Positions 51,026-63,475 of a stretch of 64,000 nucleotides of DNA are shown here, piece after piece. The position numbers and the translations under genes were made by a program. The stretch's first letter is position 1, and each line of letters opens with the position of its first letter. The notes beneath the pieces were generated by a model. It ran no database searches. It saw only the letters and a list, made by a program, of their open reading frames with translations, and was not told where the DNA came from. The stretch comes from Echinococcus granulosus. Its lineage: Eukaryota > Platyhelminthes > Cestoda > Cyclophyllidea > Taeniidae. Location: assembly GCF_000524195.1 (NCBI RefSeq), contig NW_020170387.1:471980-535979 (forward strand), given 5' to 3'.

Positions 51026-52708
51026 CTATGTATAGTTGCTTATAGGCACCGGATTCTGGTTGTGCTAGGACGTTTGGAAGCTGCCAGCCCAACAAAAGAC
51101 ACTTTGGAGCCCAAATTGAATTGGATTCGCATAAAATTCTCCAGTAACACGAGACCTAATCAGAAACAAGTTTTACATAGTTACTAACACGCTGTAAGCC
51201 TGCTCACACTTTAGCGTAAAGCAACACCAAAACTGTCAGTCAAATGTTTACATCCACGAAGATAAGTAAAAACTTACACTTAGTAATTTACCAAAGCAGA
51301 CTAAAGTATTGAAGTATGTCATTGACTTCACGTACTTAAAGCTCCAGAAAAACAAAATTTGCTTTTTCATATAATTTTTATAATATCCTACATGTTTGGG
51401 GACATATTTAACTATATGGGCTGTTCACTCCCAGTAATAAGTACCCTCATCAGGACTGGATGACCAGAAGACTACACTTTTGGACCATCACCCTTCCTCT
51501 ATGTAAGAAATACGACCCTTTTATATTGCCATGATTTGCGATGGCTTCAAGAAAGGTTTGATGGGCTAAATTGATAAGAGCAGCAAATGAACTTGATCCG
51601 AAGGCAGCCATCTCGACTTCTTTGGCTAATTTCAGAAAATTAGGATTATAAATTAAAAAAGGCGTCTAATTCGGGTATCTAAATTAGCAAATTTTTGATA
51701 ACAGGAAGGTTACAAAAGACTATCTACAATAGGTGTTTATCCAAACTACTTTTAAGAAAGAATTAATAAATTTGACAGGACCAGACATAAATGACTTGAA
51801 TTCATTCATTGTAAAACCATCCATAGCACTTATGAAAAACATGCAAATAACTAGTCGAATTTTCTTACTGTCCTGTCTTTAATGGTTGAATGGTGTCAAG
51901 ATAGATAGTTGTGAGGAATTTAATTGAGAACAAATTAACAACAAGAAAGGGTTATAAGAGATGGGCCTCATGAAGCCACCCTAAAACAAGTTTAGATTAA
52001 ATGGGTAAATTTTATTTTAATGCTCTACAAACGGAAGTTAAAGATAGAGTGTGCTTATTGTAGCGTATTTCTCGGTCCATCGCAGTAGGGAATATTAGTG
52101 CAATATTTTGCTCGCAGCGCAATTTGCAAGCTGGATGAAAATACGGATATAATGGAAGTAGTGTTGGGCTTCATTGACGTTGGGGTCAAAGTCTTTTTGC
52201 TTTCATAAATATATGGTGGCTGCCTTTACTTGAAACACTGGGGTTTGTGAATGGAAAACGAGGGGGCCAGGAACTTTCCTCAAGAAGACAGAGAAGCCAT
52301 ATCGTAGCTGATGTCAACGAGATTTCCAGTCCATGATTTGAACTTTCACCGTACGCACATAGCTAGATAGTCATGCTTGTGATTAGCAGCCTATTTTTTT
52401 ACATTAACAAATTTAGGCTTTATTGGGGTTTTAGGAAAGGCCTGCCTCAATTGCTCATTTGTTTAAAGATCAATACGCTACAAAACCAACATCCGAAAAT
52501 TCACATTAAACTGCCATCTACAAATCAAATGCATACTATGTCTGATTTTATTTAACTTTTGTTTCTCTTGTCATGAGGCCAACACACATGTATCTATGCA
52601 TTTGCTCCAGCTATGCCTATTATTATGTTATTAGTTAAACGTGTGTTAATTTTAGGCATCTGAAATATGTTTGACTAAAAAGGCTAAAGAGATGCAAAAG
52701 ATTCTTAC
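51026..52708. other. Stretch between two minus-strand exon groups
   Basis: If the F-box gene and the basic-protein gene are one, this is intron sequence that should hold the rest of the F-box domain (W-x-W ... D-x-LW). I searched by eye for that motif on the minus strand and did not find it. Confidence 0.4.
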
Positions 52709-53119
52709 CTGAGCTGCTCTACAAAGACTACGAGGGTCCAAAAAAGAGAATATGTAGGTAGAAACAATACGCGGCAAAATTCTCGTGAAATCAATGGCAG
52801 TTTCCGGAACAATTGATTTGACAATTTGATAGATTTTCTTTCGCTCACTTAAAGAAGTAGTGAATAACAATTTTGTAAGTAATTCAATTTTTTCACTCGA
52901 CGTCCACTGAGAAAACTGTTAATGTTGTTTAAACTGTATGAATTTATTACCAAATAACATACCCATTTGCATATAAGCATTGATCTCTCTTGAGTTAGCT
53001 AAACCTGTTACGAAATTTTTTATCCTTACAGTATGAGACACTTTTGGGCGCGAAAGAGGGGTCCAGCAACTGTTGATAAAGTCGTCATATGAATGACCTG
53101 GGACATGGGTCTTCTTCAT
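52709..53119 (-). CDS. FBXO16-like F-box protein, 5' exons
   Basis: Substrate-recognition subunit type of SCF ubiquitin ligases. Two phase-0 exons: 53030-53119 (start ATG, MKKTHVPGHS ... CWTPLSRP, donor gtaagg) and 52709-52915 (donor gtaaga), 99 residues. Similarity to human FBXO16 is clear: WTPL near the N-terminus, the WTSSEKIELL helix, then DFTRILPRIVSTYIFSFLDP and RSLCRAAQ, which is the first half of the F-box. The conserved residues LP, I-FSFLDP-SLC-AAQ are present. The remaining F-box exon and the C-terminal part were not located; they should lie below 52700 on the minus strand, possibly ending in the exons at 49878-51025. About 13 residues present in human FBXO16 between exon 1 and 2 are missing. 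Confidence 0.8.
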
Positions 53120-53604
53120 TTTGAAAAAATCGAGACGCTATTAAATGCTAAGCGGCCAGTTAAAACAAAATAACAAACCTTGCAATTTGGCAAGTGGCTA
53201 GTGGCATTTACTTATTGTATTTAGCTGGGCCGAATTTTGGCTTTCCGCGTTTGTTAAATCGTTGGGTCACGAGTAGTCTTTCTAAATAAAAGGTTGATAA
53301 ATCTATGATCGTTAACAGGATCACTTACCTTTGTGCCCCTTAAATATCAACTTGTTAGATATTTGCTATTCAATTGTCATTACAAAATTTTGACAAGCTT
53401 AAGTGGCAACCGATTGGCATGATGACTAAGCTTATGAACACTAAATTGAGGCTTGCATGACCTTCCTTTGCATATCTGTCCGTAAATTTATATATTGGGA
53501 AGCTTGAATCCTCTCTCGGATTCATTTTTCACGTGTAGCCAAATGGGGTCTTCCTTGAGGCTTGAAAATCCTTAATGCAAGATTTGCTACAAATGCGTAG
53601 AAGG

Positions 53605-53715
53605 GCTGGGAGGCTACTGCCGCGGCCGGGGGGCCATGTCTCCGAGCTCGGGCACAACCTGTGGAGAACGACTACCCAGTGTGATTAAGCATACACTTAA
53701 GCAGTGTATTAACTT
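53605..53715 (+). repeat. Interspersed repeat family 2, copy
   Basis: GC-rich block GGGCTGGGAGGCTACTGCCG, GGGGGGCCATGTC, ACAACCTGTGGAGAACGACT; homologous in order to 36580-36690. Diverged copies follow at about 54100-54180 and 54340-54425 (CGGCCTGGAGTCCAT, GTAGTTAAGTGTACT). Confidence 0.6.
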
Positions 53716-54068
53716 GTTACAGATACATTTATTTGTGACTTGCCTCTGCAGTTTCGTGAAACATACTTTACGAACGTCTTAAATCATTCGTGAGCTTCAG
53801 TCCTCTAAACTTCGTAATCAACCGCCTAGATGGATTCCGATTTGCAATGAACCATAGTATTATCAACCAGTAGTAGTGTCATGTGTAAGGGAACCCCCCT
53901 GTTTTTTGAATGAGGTCGGTGTGGCCTCTTTTTCGGCTTTATTAATTCAAAAGGTATTTCTTTTTGAAGCTATCAGCATATTTTTGGTTGTTTTGTTTCG
54001 CCTGACATAATGTGATTAGTTAATATTATTTTGCAGCACCCCGAGACTTTCCTGAAGACAAAAGAAGG

Positions 54069-54084
54069 CATATATATATATATG
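54069..54084. repeat. AT dinucleotide microsatellite
   Basis: Uninterrupted TA/AT dinucleotides of about 14-16 bases, directly before a family 2 repeat copy. Short and ordinary. Confidence 0.7.
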
Positions 54085-55364
54085 ACATACAGGAGGGATT
54101 AGGGCTACTAGCATTGCCTGGAGTCCATCCCACCCCAGCGAGGTACATGGCCAAGACAAAGTGGCCCTTTAGCAACACCGACAGTTGGACAAGCGACCAG
54201 CCTGTTACACTTTGTTTAGCAATTTTTTTATTAATGAGCCCTTGTAAATCTATAGCTAATAAACTGTAGCCTCGAAGTTACAATCACTTAAAGTGCTATG
54301 GGAGAGCATATATTGCGAACACACAGATTAGCTGGAGGCCGATGACACGGCCTGGAGTCCATTTCATGGATGGGAATTATAACTTTCAGTTGCTGAAGTA
54401 CCCATGTAGTTAAGTGTACTCTCAAATGAAATATCAAAACTGAGCATTCATGTTGAAATACACCTATGTGATCCGAAATATTATCTTTCTACCTGATTTT
54501 CCGAACAGTTACCACCTAATATTTGCCCGTCGGTTCTTTCTTTGGTACTTAAATCTGGTTTTGACTTTAAACGATTTATAAATATGGGAATTGGAGTAGT
54601 AAATGTGTAGTTCAGAAACTACCGTCTTCTTCAGATGTACAAAACACGTCAAACTGTCAAATGTGATTTGATTGGATAAGAAAAATCCATTTAGCATTTA
54701 CCCGATTCCCAGCTGAGTTGAGGTCATTGTGCCTTCGACTGAGGCCGACTTGAGTCTCTCGAGACATTCCAAGTCTCCAGTGTGGTTCCACGGTAGATGT
54801 ATACGTTATTTCCTTATTTCCAATAGCTTTGCCAATCTTTGAGATTCGTAAAGTGTCCGTGAGCAGTAATGCCAATTACTCAGGTGATCATTTAAATGCT
54901 TCCGAATGCACGCTGCTTTATAGTGTTTTATATTCACATACCATTGAATACCTTCTACCTTTGTACATGAATATCGTTGATGATGCATGAAAACGACCTC
55001 ATAGGCGTGCTAGGATGGGTGGCATTGAAGAAGTATAAATAAAAATCTTTGCTTTAATCACGAGGATTAAAGCGATCACGCATTTACTTAAATGATATTC
55101 AAGTAAATTTGTAAACTGGAGGTGTGAGTATTTTGAAAGGTATGCGGCCAAATGCTCATTAGACGTTACACCCAAATTGATCATTGCCTTCTAAAATGCC
55201 AGCAAAAGCGTTAATTTATGCAACACGCAACTGCACCTTTTATTTTGATCATATTCCGCTGTGGGCATGTATGTGCTCTTGTCCTAGATGCAAAACCTTA
55301 ACGATTCATTTAACTACTCATTTTAATTTCATGAACACTTAATGCTCCGCCTCTGTACTTCCGC

Positions 55365-55490
55365 CAGGGGGCATGTCCTCTAAACCATGCCAGTAGCCCT
55401 TATCCCATTCTGTATATCAATAACACACTTTGCTCTAGCATTACTTCTCCTTCCCTCTTCAGGGAAGTCTCAGGGTGCTGCACTAGATTC
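55365..55490 (+). repeat. Interspersed repeat family 1, copy
   Basis: Blocks GGGGGCATGTCCTCTAAACC, ATGCCAGTAGCCC, and GGGAAGTCTCAGGGTGCTGC match 44050-44190 in the same order. Confidence 0.65.
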
Positions 55491-55840
55491 TGGTTCATTT
55501 ACACTACTCAAAATTGTGGTTGAGACTCTTCATTAATTGTTGACATACAAAAAAATCTAGAACTGTACACGAAAATTCAATCATCTTGTGTTGTGGGATG
55601 AGAGTTCTTACCTTCGTAAACGTCAAATATGTTTCATCTTGCCAGCCACCTATGATTAGTCGACTTCTTCGCGACTTTTACTTTAAGCTTTGGAGATACG
55701 AGGTCAAAATGTAAGGATGCTTAAAAGTGGCGATCTTTTAGCCCCATTAAATGAAATTACGCTGAACACCACACCTCTGAAGTTCCTAAACCTGTGCAGT
55801 AAGTTGGCAAAACATACTACTGTTCAACCAGGCAAATAAA

Positions 55841-57145
55841 ATGTCACAAAATGGGATCCTCCTTCCAAATCACTCTAATATTTTAAAAGGAATAGACTCT
55901 TTCGTGGAGAGTAGTTCCGCTAAGCGACCATATTCTGGCAGCAACAGTAGAGTAAGCCCTCAACCTAGTGTTTCGGTCATTAGACATGAGATTTACACCT
56001 CAAAAGATTACCTAAGTGGCCAGCTAACTACACCAGTTTGCCTTCGTTACAGCCTACTGCGTGTTAGATATCCTTTTTCGAAAGCAAGCTGAGGGAATTA
56101 CTTTCGCAGAACCTTCGCAAATTGGGAGGTACGGGTCGTAGTTCATGACGTGTTGACCAAATCACCTCAAATGGTCATGTACAAGGCGTAAAACGTTTCG
56201 ATAAGCGAGAGGCTGGAGGTCGAGACATACATGCAGCGGCTAGGACAACCCATGATCATTAGACGCCTTACGAAGTCCCAAAGTAATCGATCTCGGCGAC
56301 AGATGCCTCGAAAGCCGAATATACTCATGGGACAATTGCTTGACAAGGTGAATGAAAACTTGCTACCAACATTCCATGGATGATCCAACCACCTGAACAC
56401 ACGATCTAATGCGTGCAAGCTCTAGAGCCAATACCATCAACTAAATATCCGGTTCACTGTTTTAGACTTGAGTGAGCAGCAATGTATGCTGAGAAGCGGG
56501 TTAATAAATTCGGAATACATCATGATATACTGCAGCCAACTACGCAAAGTAGAGAACATATCGGCTTGTACCTTGGTGTTGGAAATGTAGTTAAACGCTC
56601 CGTTGACGCATCAAACCTGAAACCACTAATTGGAAATGATGTATCAAGGCAAATTACTTATTCATCTCTATAGCACACCGTTAAATGTTCCCATTCGGTT
56701 GGAGGAAATGCACATGTGGCCCTATATAAGGAATATTAATTTCGAACTAGTGGGACACCATGTGGCTACCAGCCTGATAAAAGGGAACCTAGAAGTGGCA
56801 CATCTCCATCGACGGAGAAAATTCTTAAACAAAAGCGCAGCTTTGAAAAGTTGGTATCTTTACGCAAATGAATGCAGATCACTATAAGACGATTTACCTA
56901 AGTCCAGAAAAATATCGAGGCGTGCATTGTCTGAGCATTTATCACTTAATTTTCCAGACGGATATACACTTACTACGAGCACTTGTGCGTACAGCCGATC
57001 GGATCTTCTAGCCAAATGCCCACGCTATGGGTTCGCAAGCCACGCCTACTCCCGGAGCCAGTCCTTGCGACATTGTAACCTTCATGTCCACCGGGATGCT
57101 ATTCATGCTGAAACTCCACTTAGAGTAAGTAGCAATCACATCTGA
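55841..57145. other. ORF-rich, GC-raised block of unknown origin
   Basis: Several overlapping frames of 63-85 codons on both strands within 1.3 kb (plus: 55841-56092, 56482-56673, 56630-56887, 56927-57145; minus: 56167-56418), in contrast to the flanking AT-rich DNA. The plus frame includes LIGNDVSRQITYSS and HVATSLIKGNLEVAHLHRR. I see no reverse transcriptase, transposase or other motif. A decayed mobile element or unrecognised exons are both possible. Confidence 0.35.
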
Positions 57146-57345
57146 GGTCCCAATGAATTTAGAAAAAGCTAGCTACGCTTTAGCCATCCTACCAAACTAT
57201 ACGAATGCACGCAATGAGTGGACAGCCACATTCATAATTAAGCATATGTGCGTACCAAGTGATCAAACACGAAATCTAGCTCGGAATAAGAAAATAACAA
57301 TGTATATACAATGAGAAAAATGTACAAAATATTTGCAAGAAAGTG

Positions 57346-58043
57346 TCAAAGACCATTTTGACGGGTATATTTTTCCAGAAGCGAGACGCAACGTGGTGTT
57401 CTGGAAGACTCGCTGCTCCTTGACGCACGTTGTTGAACGCGCAAGGCCAAGGTTTCGTGATAGCTGAGACTTGATGATGTCGACGTTGAAGAAATTCCAC
57501 TATCACTGGAACTAGCTGTACATCCGCATGATCGTAAACTAGCTAAATCAGAAGAATGCTTAACTACAATACGGTTCTTAATATATTGAAAGACTTAACA
57601 AAGTGATGCATACGAAACCACATACCTTGTTTCAACGAATCAGCCAAATATCGCGGCAAGATCGCACACGGTTTTTGAGCACTAGTATACGTAGGGACTG
57701 GCAAAGACGTATCATTCACCTCCAGACGGCATTGTGCTGTATCTAAGATCCCCCCTGCTTGAGAAGTAACAAGATGTCCCTCATGCTGAGCTTGATTCGG
57801 CGCTTCCATAAGCACTCCGGGTGAACCAACGGCACCACCTTGTAAATTAGACGAGATCTGCTCCTGACTCGCATCAGCTGGCGCCACAGCCGCAAGTGAG
57901 TGGAGCAAACCACTATAGGAGTCGAAAGGATAGATGCATGAAGGGTTGGAACATAATCCGGAAAGCGTTCCAGAGGGAACCGACACACTACACAGTGGAG
58001 ATACGATGCCAGACTTATGGCATACTGGACAGATGTCCTCCAT
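57346..58043 (-). CDS. USPL1-like zinc-binding N-terminal protein
   Basis: Two exons: 57626-58043 (start ATG, MEDICPVCHKSG; donor gtatgt) and 57346-57542 (stop TGA), 204 residues. The first 40 residues fit the N-terminal zinc-binding module of the SUMO isopeptidase USPL1: C-P-x-C ... LC ... CIYPF. The rest is low-complexity, Ser-rich (GISSTSTSSSLSYHETL). The cysteine peptidase domain of USPL1 (with LCWLDC) was not found downstream to 55.8 kb. Either the second exon has an undetected internal donor, or the gene encodes only the zinc module and a disordered tail. The start was chosen because the zinc module begins at once; the frame is open upstream with hydrophobic residues. Confidence 0.65.
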
Positions 58044-59072
58044 AAACAGCAAAGCAACCACGACCGAAAATCTGCACCTCGCGCTACTAAGAACGATCAA
58101 AACAAACATTTACGGACGTTTCCATTATACATCCTCAAAGTTAGGCGAAACAATAACAAACTTAAACGTGTCTAGTGGAGTACAACTTTTGGTTGTGTTA
58201 TATACACACAGAAGATTGCATGCTTAAGCAATTATTCATAATCAGTATTTAAGCATATTGTTCATTTAAGTGATCGCGCCCGTTTCCAAACACCCCAAAA
58301 ACAATTATAATTGTTATTTTGAGCCAAAAGCTAAACAAATGCTAAATTTAGGCATTATTTTAGTTGGATACAAAATACTCCCCACTTTAACATGCTTTAT
58401 GCTCGATGGCTTTTTATTTTACATATACAGTACTAACTATTTGTATTTAAGCATTTTGGCCCAAAGTTGTTAGTAAAAAGCTTTTCATTCTAGTCAATGA
58501 CACCCCTACCTAGTTTTGTTGTTTGATATGTAGTTTTCCGTCATTCTTTGACTGGTACTCTGGCTCCCTTTATGAGTTGTCAACATCTGACAATTCGCTA
58601 TTTCTTTGATACTGCATGGTCACACGTTAGCCATCATCAGAATTGAACAAAACTCCCAAGACCACCGCACCCCGTATACGCCTTCTTACTGATGAAACTA
58701 CGTTGAAATTTTCGCACACTTAAACAGGCTAATTCAAATGGGTTTTGGAATATTCATACAAATGAAACCTAATGTGTGACACCAACCCAATCACTTCTCC
58801 AGAAACATATTCTCGAGCACTACGATCATCCTGGTCGTAGAATTAAAAAGACTTGTAGAAGAGCGCTTGATTTATTACACTGGAGAGCGAAAAGGGGCTA
58901 ATGGGGTGAGAGGGGACGCACAAAAAGCATTGCAGTCTGGTTGGCGGTATGGTTTGACTGTGCACATCTACGTAATTCTCAACTGCGCGTGCAGTGTGGG
59001 AGGGAGAGACGCGGTTCTCTACGTCAGACTGTCCATCATCTCACTCATCACCAGATGTTGCCACAGCGCCTC
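58044..59072. other. Intergenic region between USPL1-like and GRK genes
   Basis: AT-rich, no supportable exon. A TTTATT (AATAAA on the minus strand) at 58871-58876, about 200 nt after the GRK stop, is a good candidate for that gene's polyadenylation signal. Confidence 0.5.
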
Positions 59073-62000
59073 TCAGGCATCATCACGGGAAGATTGGTGG
59101 ACTTCTCGGGTCTCGCCATCCCCCTCCGCAATGGGCCCCACCATAGATCTGGCAGGCGAGCGCTCGAAGTGACCGCTCATCCCGCCAGAGAGGGTAGTGA
59201 AGGAGTAGAGCTTGGTGAGAGACTTCTGTAGCCCCATTGAGGGCACAGAGGTCTGACGCACAAGGCTCTGCGAGCCAACTGACTCGCTAGCAGCGGCGGC
59301 TTTGCTCCTAATAGGTGTACGGGTCCCCAACTGTTCTGGAGTGGACGGTCGGGGAGGTGATTCAGCGCCGTACACTTTGTGCGCCTTCTTATTTAAATTT
59401 GAAATGAGCTCGTTTGATATTTGGAAGGCTTCCTCTATCTCCTCCTTCCATTGTGTGATAAGAACTTTGTCCTTAAAGAAGCATTGGTTCTGGAATTAGA
59501 CTGTGCTACACTATTTTTCGTTAACAAAGTGCATATGGTCTCGGTGTGAGGGGTTGAAATTCTAAAGAAATGAGAGATGCTTACACTCGAAGTAATGACG
59601 ATTTTAGAATCGTTCTTCAGGGTGATTGTCAAACAATTGTCCATTTTATACATTCGCTGGAAATCTCGCGAAATCTCTCGGATATCAACCATAGATATCA
59701 GCTAAAAGTCGATGAAAAAAGCGATAAAACTGACTTTGTTGAACAAAATAGACAATACAGCAATTGTTTCAGAGATAAAAGTTCAATTTTGATAAGATAA
59801 CATTCTTGATAAAAGTGCGCAGTACAAATCCAATTTATTGACGGCTCACTCACATTTTAACGTATTTCCTAATATTTTGCAGGCTAAAATCATGGGCAAG
59901 TGATCGTTTGTAGACCAGCATAAAGGTCAACAGCGTTTCAAGGTTCTCAAATCACAATCATACGAGAGGCGTTCAAGTCAAAGAAGGATGCACACTTTTG
60001 GAGGCAGTGAGTGGTAACTTCTTCGTTACTAATGCTCGGCGCAGATGTCACAAGCAAGTCCAGACATCGTTCACCAGGACTGGCATTTCGTGAATGGAAT
60101 GTGGTGACGAAGCTTCTTGTGAACAGAGGTGTAAAGCTCACATGTATTTATTTGTATTTTAAAATGGGCTATCCCAACCGTGATGACATCTGGACCACCA
60201 CTACAGTAGCCATTCGTAATTTCTAAGTTTACCACAGTAAAGTAGACTGTCCTAAGCCGTCCAAGCTTGATGGCAAATGTTTCTACAACAAGAGCTTTCA
60301 AAGCATTAGCGAAAAGGCAAAACAAATCCAAAATACTAGCCGAGGATTATGCAAAATATGTTTTTTCCCAGATAAAACCCTAGATCTCGCTTCAACATGA
60401 AGGTTCTGCATGTAATTGTAAAGAAGTCCCCTTACCTCGACTCCCTTTTTGACAACAGTTCCATCTCTCGACTTGCTGTACATCTCAAGCCGATTAGGAA
60501 AGAGTCGGAGGAATTTGCGCTGCCATGTCTGGAAAAAGGGCCCCACGAGCTTGAGAATGTCGCCTTCGACAATGCAATCGGAGTTCAGCTGAGTGGAGTG
60601 AGGATCGGTGCTGACAGAGATATCTCCTGTGGAACATTCGGAGCTCGAGGTGGACAAGGCTTTCTGACTGGAGGATGAGGGGGTGAAGGGGGAAGTGTTG
60701 GATGTGGGGGCAGTAGTAGAGGAGGGAGCGGCGGAGTTCTGTGATCCCTGCTGCTGCTGTTGTTGTTGCAGCTTTGAACGGCGCTTATTTTCAATTCTAT
60801 CAGTCTCCTGGTTGATCACATCAAAAACCGTCTCTGCTATCTCTAGCTGCCATCGCTCAGACACCACCAGCGAAAAGTTCTTGTAAGGTTCAAGATCACT
60901 CTCAGTCAACTAGAGACGGGAGAATGAAAGCAATGCATCAGATAATAAGGGCAGCACCCTAAGTGTCAGGGGTGCATTATTATGAAATGTACGCAGATGC
61001 AAAAATAGTGCATCAGTCTATGTCTGACATTTCTTCAAAGCGGCCAATTTTAGAGTTAATTTACCTCACAAATTCCATTGAAAGGATTTTCGCACAGTTT
61101 GATACGAACACTTTATGCTATCAAATAGGTTTTTGTAAAGAGAGAACGCTAATATTCCTACTTAAAATTCCACACAAAATCCATGCAGTAGGGGGGCACA
61201 GCAGTAATCTTTTTAGCAGTACATTTGAATAATCCATCATCTAGGCATTAATTAAGAAAAGTTCAGTTATTTGCATTTAATTTAAAAAAAACAACAAAGA
61301 TTGAAGACGTAAGAAACGGGGAACTGGCGATAATGAGAAGCAGCCTTTGAATGAAAATGGGCACATATCCTCTCCTGAGGTCTCTAATTACTCAACCGGT
61401 AATGTGCATGAAAAGCCGCTTAGGATGCACGAAGTTTCTTGTACAGCGATGACGCGATAACGAACATGAGCACTTTTACGGAAAGGGTGCAAAGAAATAA
61501 CAGCTCAAAAAATTGAGAACGCGAAGCAGAGGAAAAAGTCCTAAAATTCGGCATAAGAATTGATATTTCTCTGGTGAAAGATTGGAGGAAAGACTGATTA
61601 TCACTCCTAGGTTCGGTGAAAGCTTGATAATAAAAAACTGTTAATGCTGAGAGCGAAAAGTAGGTAAATAAAATACCTTGAAAGTAAAAAAAAACCGTTG
61701 AGCCAGTAAAGTCGCTAATAATGTGTTAAAGAGCCGAGGTCCAAATAATGCGATGTCATAAAGACGAAAGGATAAACAATTAGAATGCATAAATTTTGTA
61801 ATGCACGGATTGTATGCAAGCAAGTTCCAAGCTAAAGGTATATTCTAGGACCGGGTTCTCGGTGGCGAATGATCACATACTATTTGCAGGAAAAAATAGC
61901 GATTTCTCCCCAACCACACTGCCCGATTCTACCGCCTCACTTATTAATAAAATCTAAGGTTCATCTTGGTGGCAAATTTACAATAGTCATGCCTACAGAC

Positions 62001-63475
62001 CTGAATTAAAATATTTGCATCAAATGTGGATAGCGCAATCATTATAGCATCCATCCAAGTTTCCCGGATTGTACGCATACAGGGCTCAACAAAGTATCAT
62101 CTTTTTTCTCAAACCCAACAAAAATTGTGAACGCAATCAAATGAACTACTCCGGAAGATGTTTCACTTCTTCACTATTTACAACCTGAAGCTTTTAGCCG
62201 CGTCACGACCTGATATGCATCAATATATTTTCTACAACACCATATTTCGAAACCAGAAAAGGGAGGAAAAATAAAGCGCCTTAAAACAAACTTTTTGGCT
62301 AAAAGATTTTGAAATTAACATTTTAAGAATATGCTAGACTTGTCATCAAAGTGGGCAGATGGTTTTAAAAGTGCATTTAAAAGGTAGGGAGCCTCCTTTC
62401 AAGGATCGTGCAAATGCTTGCTTACTTTAAAGACAGACAAATTGTGGAACAAACTGAATCTAAGGGAGATGACAGAGAATACCATACTTAAAATTAACCT
62501 AAGCGTAGTTTGGCAAAGAAGCTCATTTGTCAACCCAGGCATGGTGAATCACGTCATCCGAAACACAACCACCTCAGTGGGTTGCTGAACTCAGTCGTGC
62601 CCATTTTTTGTAAAAAAGAACACAAGCGTTACAACGATTTCTAGCTTTACATGATTCATGGGGGCAAGAACTTGAAAACTAGTGATATTTTCTGAAACTA
62701 CTCATCTATGCTGTGTCTAGGTTAGTGTTAAACATCGCGTTTACAAAAATTGTCATGTTTTTTTTACGACGTCTGAATGCAATTCCCATCGCTGTCCACT
62801 AAAGTACAAATGAGAATGAAGATAAATACGTAAGAGGTCTATTTAGCGTGACCTTTGTTTCACAATGGACGCACTTCAAACACGGACACATCCTGGTTAC
62901 CAGCATTACTTATTCACACGGTCTTGTTTACACTATTTATAACGTGGCTTTTGCCCATCATTTAGAGATGGAAGAGAAAGAAGAGATGCAACCTTAACAG
63001 CTAGACAGCAACAACCGACTTGAGAACAAAATTGTTTTCTTGAATAATTAATAAACAAATGGAAAATGCATGGTTTAATGCTTTCTGAGTAGGACGCCCC
63101 CGGTTTGCCACTGCCATCAGTAAATGTCGTATTGCATTAAAATGCCGGGTATGAAGCTTATAAAAATAGAAACTATCATGATTCATGCACCAACCCATCT
63201 AGCGTAGCGTTTACTCGATCAAAAACGCATTTTTTTAGCTCTCAGTTGGAAAGAAGCTGACTCCAAGAAACTCTTTTGAAGAGCAATAAAGAGGAAGAAG
63301 GGGACAACGTACTTTAATATATTTGGTGTCCTCTTCATCAAAGGATCCAATATCGAAGGCATCAGCGGCATTAACTTCGCCACGTGGTGGGATGAGGGGT
63401 GGGGGGTACTTGCGGTGGTACACCAGTTGCCAGTCAATGTCTTTGAAAAACTCGTGTTCTCGAACCTCCAAGGAT
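59073..63475 (-). CDS. G-protein-coupled receptor kinase, GRK2/3 (beta-adrenergic receptor kinase) type, 3' half
   Basis: Cytosolic kinase that phosphorylates active receptors and is brought to the membrane by Gbeta-gamma and lipids through its PH domain. Exons 5' to 3': 63313-63475, 60436-60909, 59585-59701, 59073-59489 (stop TGA); all phases agree, about 390 residues. 63313-63475 encodes the end of the kinase domain and AGC tail ([40 protein letters not shown]), nearly identical to human GRK2. 60436-60909 continues with [19 protein letters not shown], a Gln-Ser-Thr-rich insert of about 60 residues, and the start of the PH domain ([11 protein letters not shown] ... [16 protein letters not shown]). 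59585-59701 and 59073-59489 finish PH ([11 protein letters not shown]) and add a long Ser/Pro/Thr-rich tail of about 100 residues. The RGS and most of the kinase domain lie beyond the window. The intron 60910-63312 is 2.4 kb and shows no other gene. Confidence 0.93.
60750..60771 (-). repeat. CAG/CAA repeat encoding seven glutamines in the GRK
   Basis: On the minus strand four CAA codons are followed by three CAG codons, giving Q7 before GSQNS. It opens the low-complexity insert between the AGC tail and the PH domain and is a possible length-polymorphic site. Confidence 0.8.

Larger units (their letters stand above)
53120..55840. other. Repeat-bearing intergenic region
   Basis: Holds repeat copies of family 2 (53605-53715, 54100-54180, 54340-54425) and family 1 (55365-55490). 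Open frames on the minus strand between 54509 and 55184 have no recognisable domain. Confidence 0.5.

Noticed and set aside
57743..58057. Minus-strand 104-codon frame
   Set aside because: Overlaps the USPL1-like exon in another frame; it has no domain, whereas the chosen frame has the zinc motif.
60397..60886. Plus-strand frames opposite the GRK exon
   Set aside because: Shadows of the minus-strand GRK coding sequence; poly-Cys runs are the antisense of the Gln tract.
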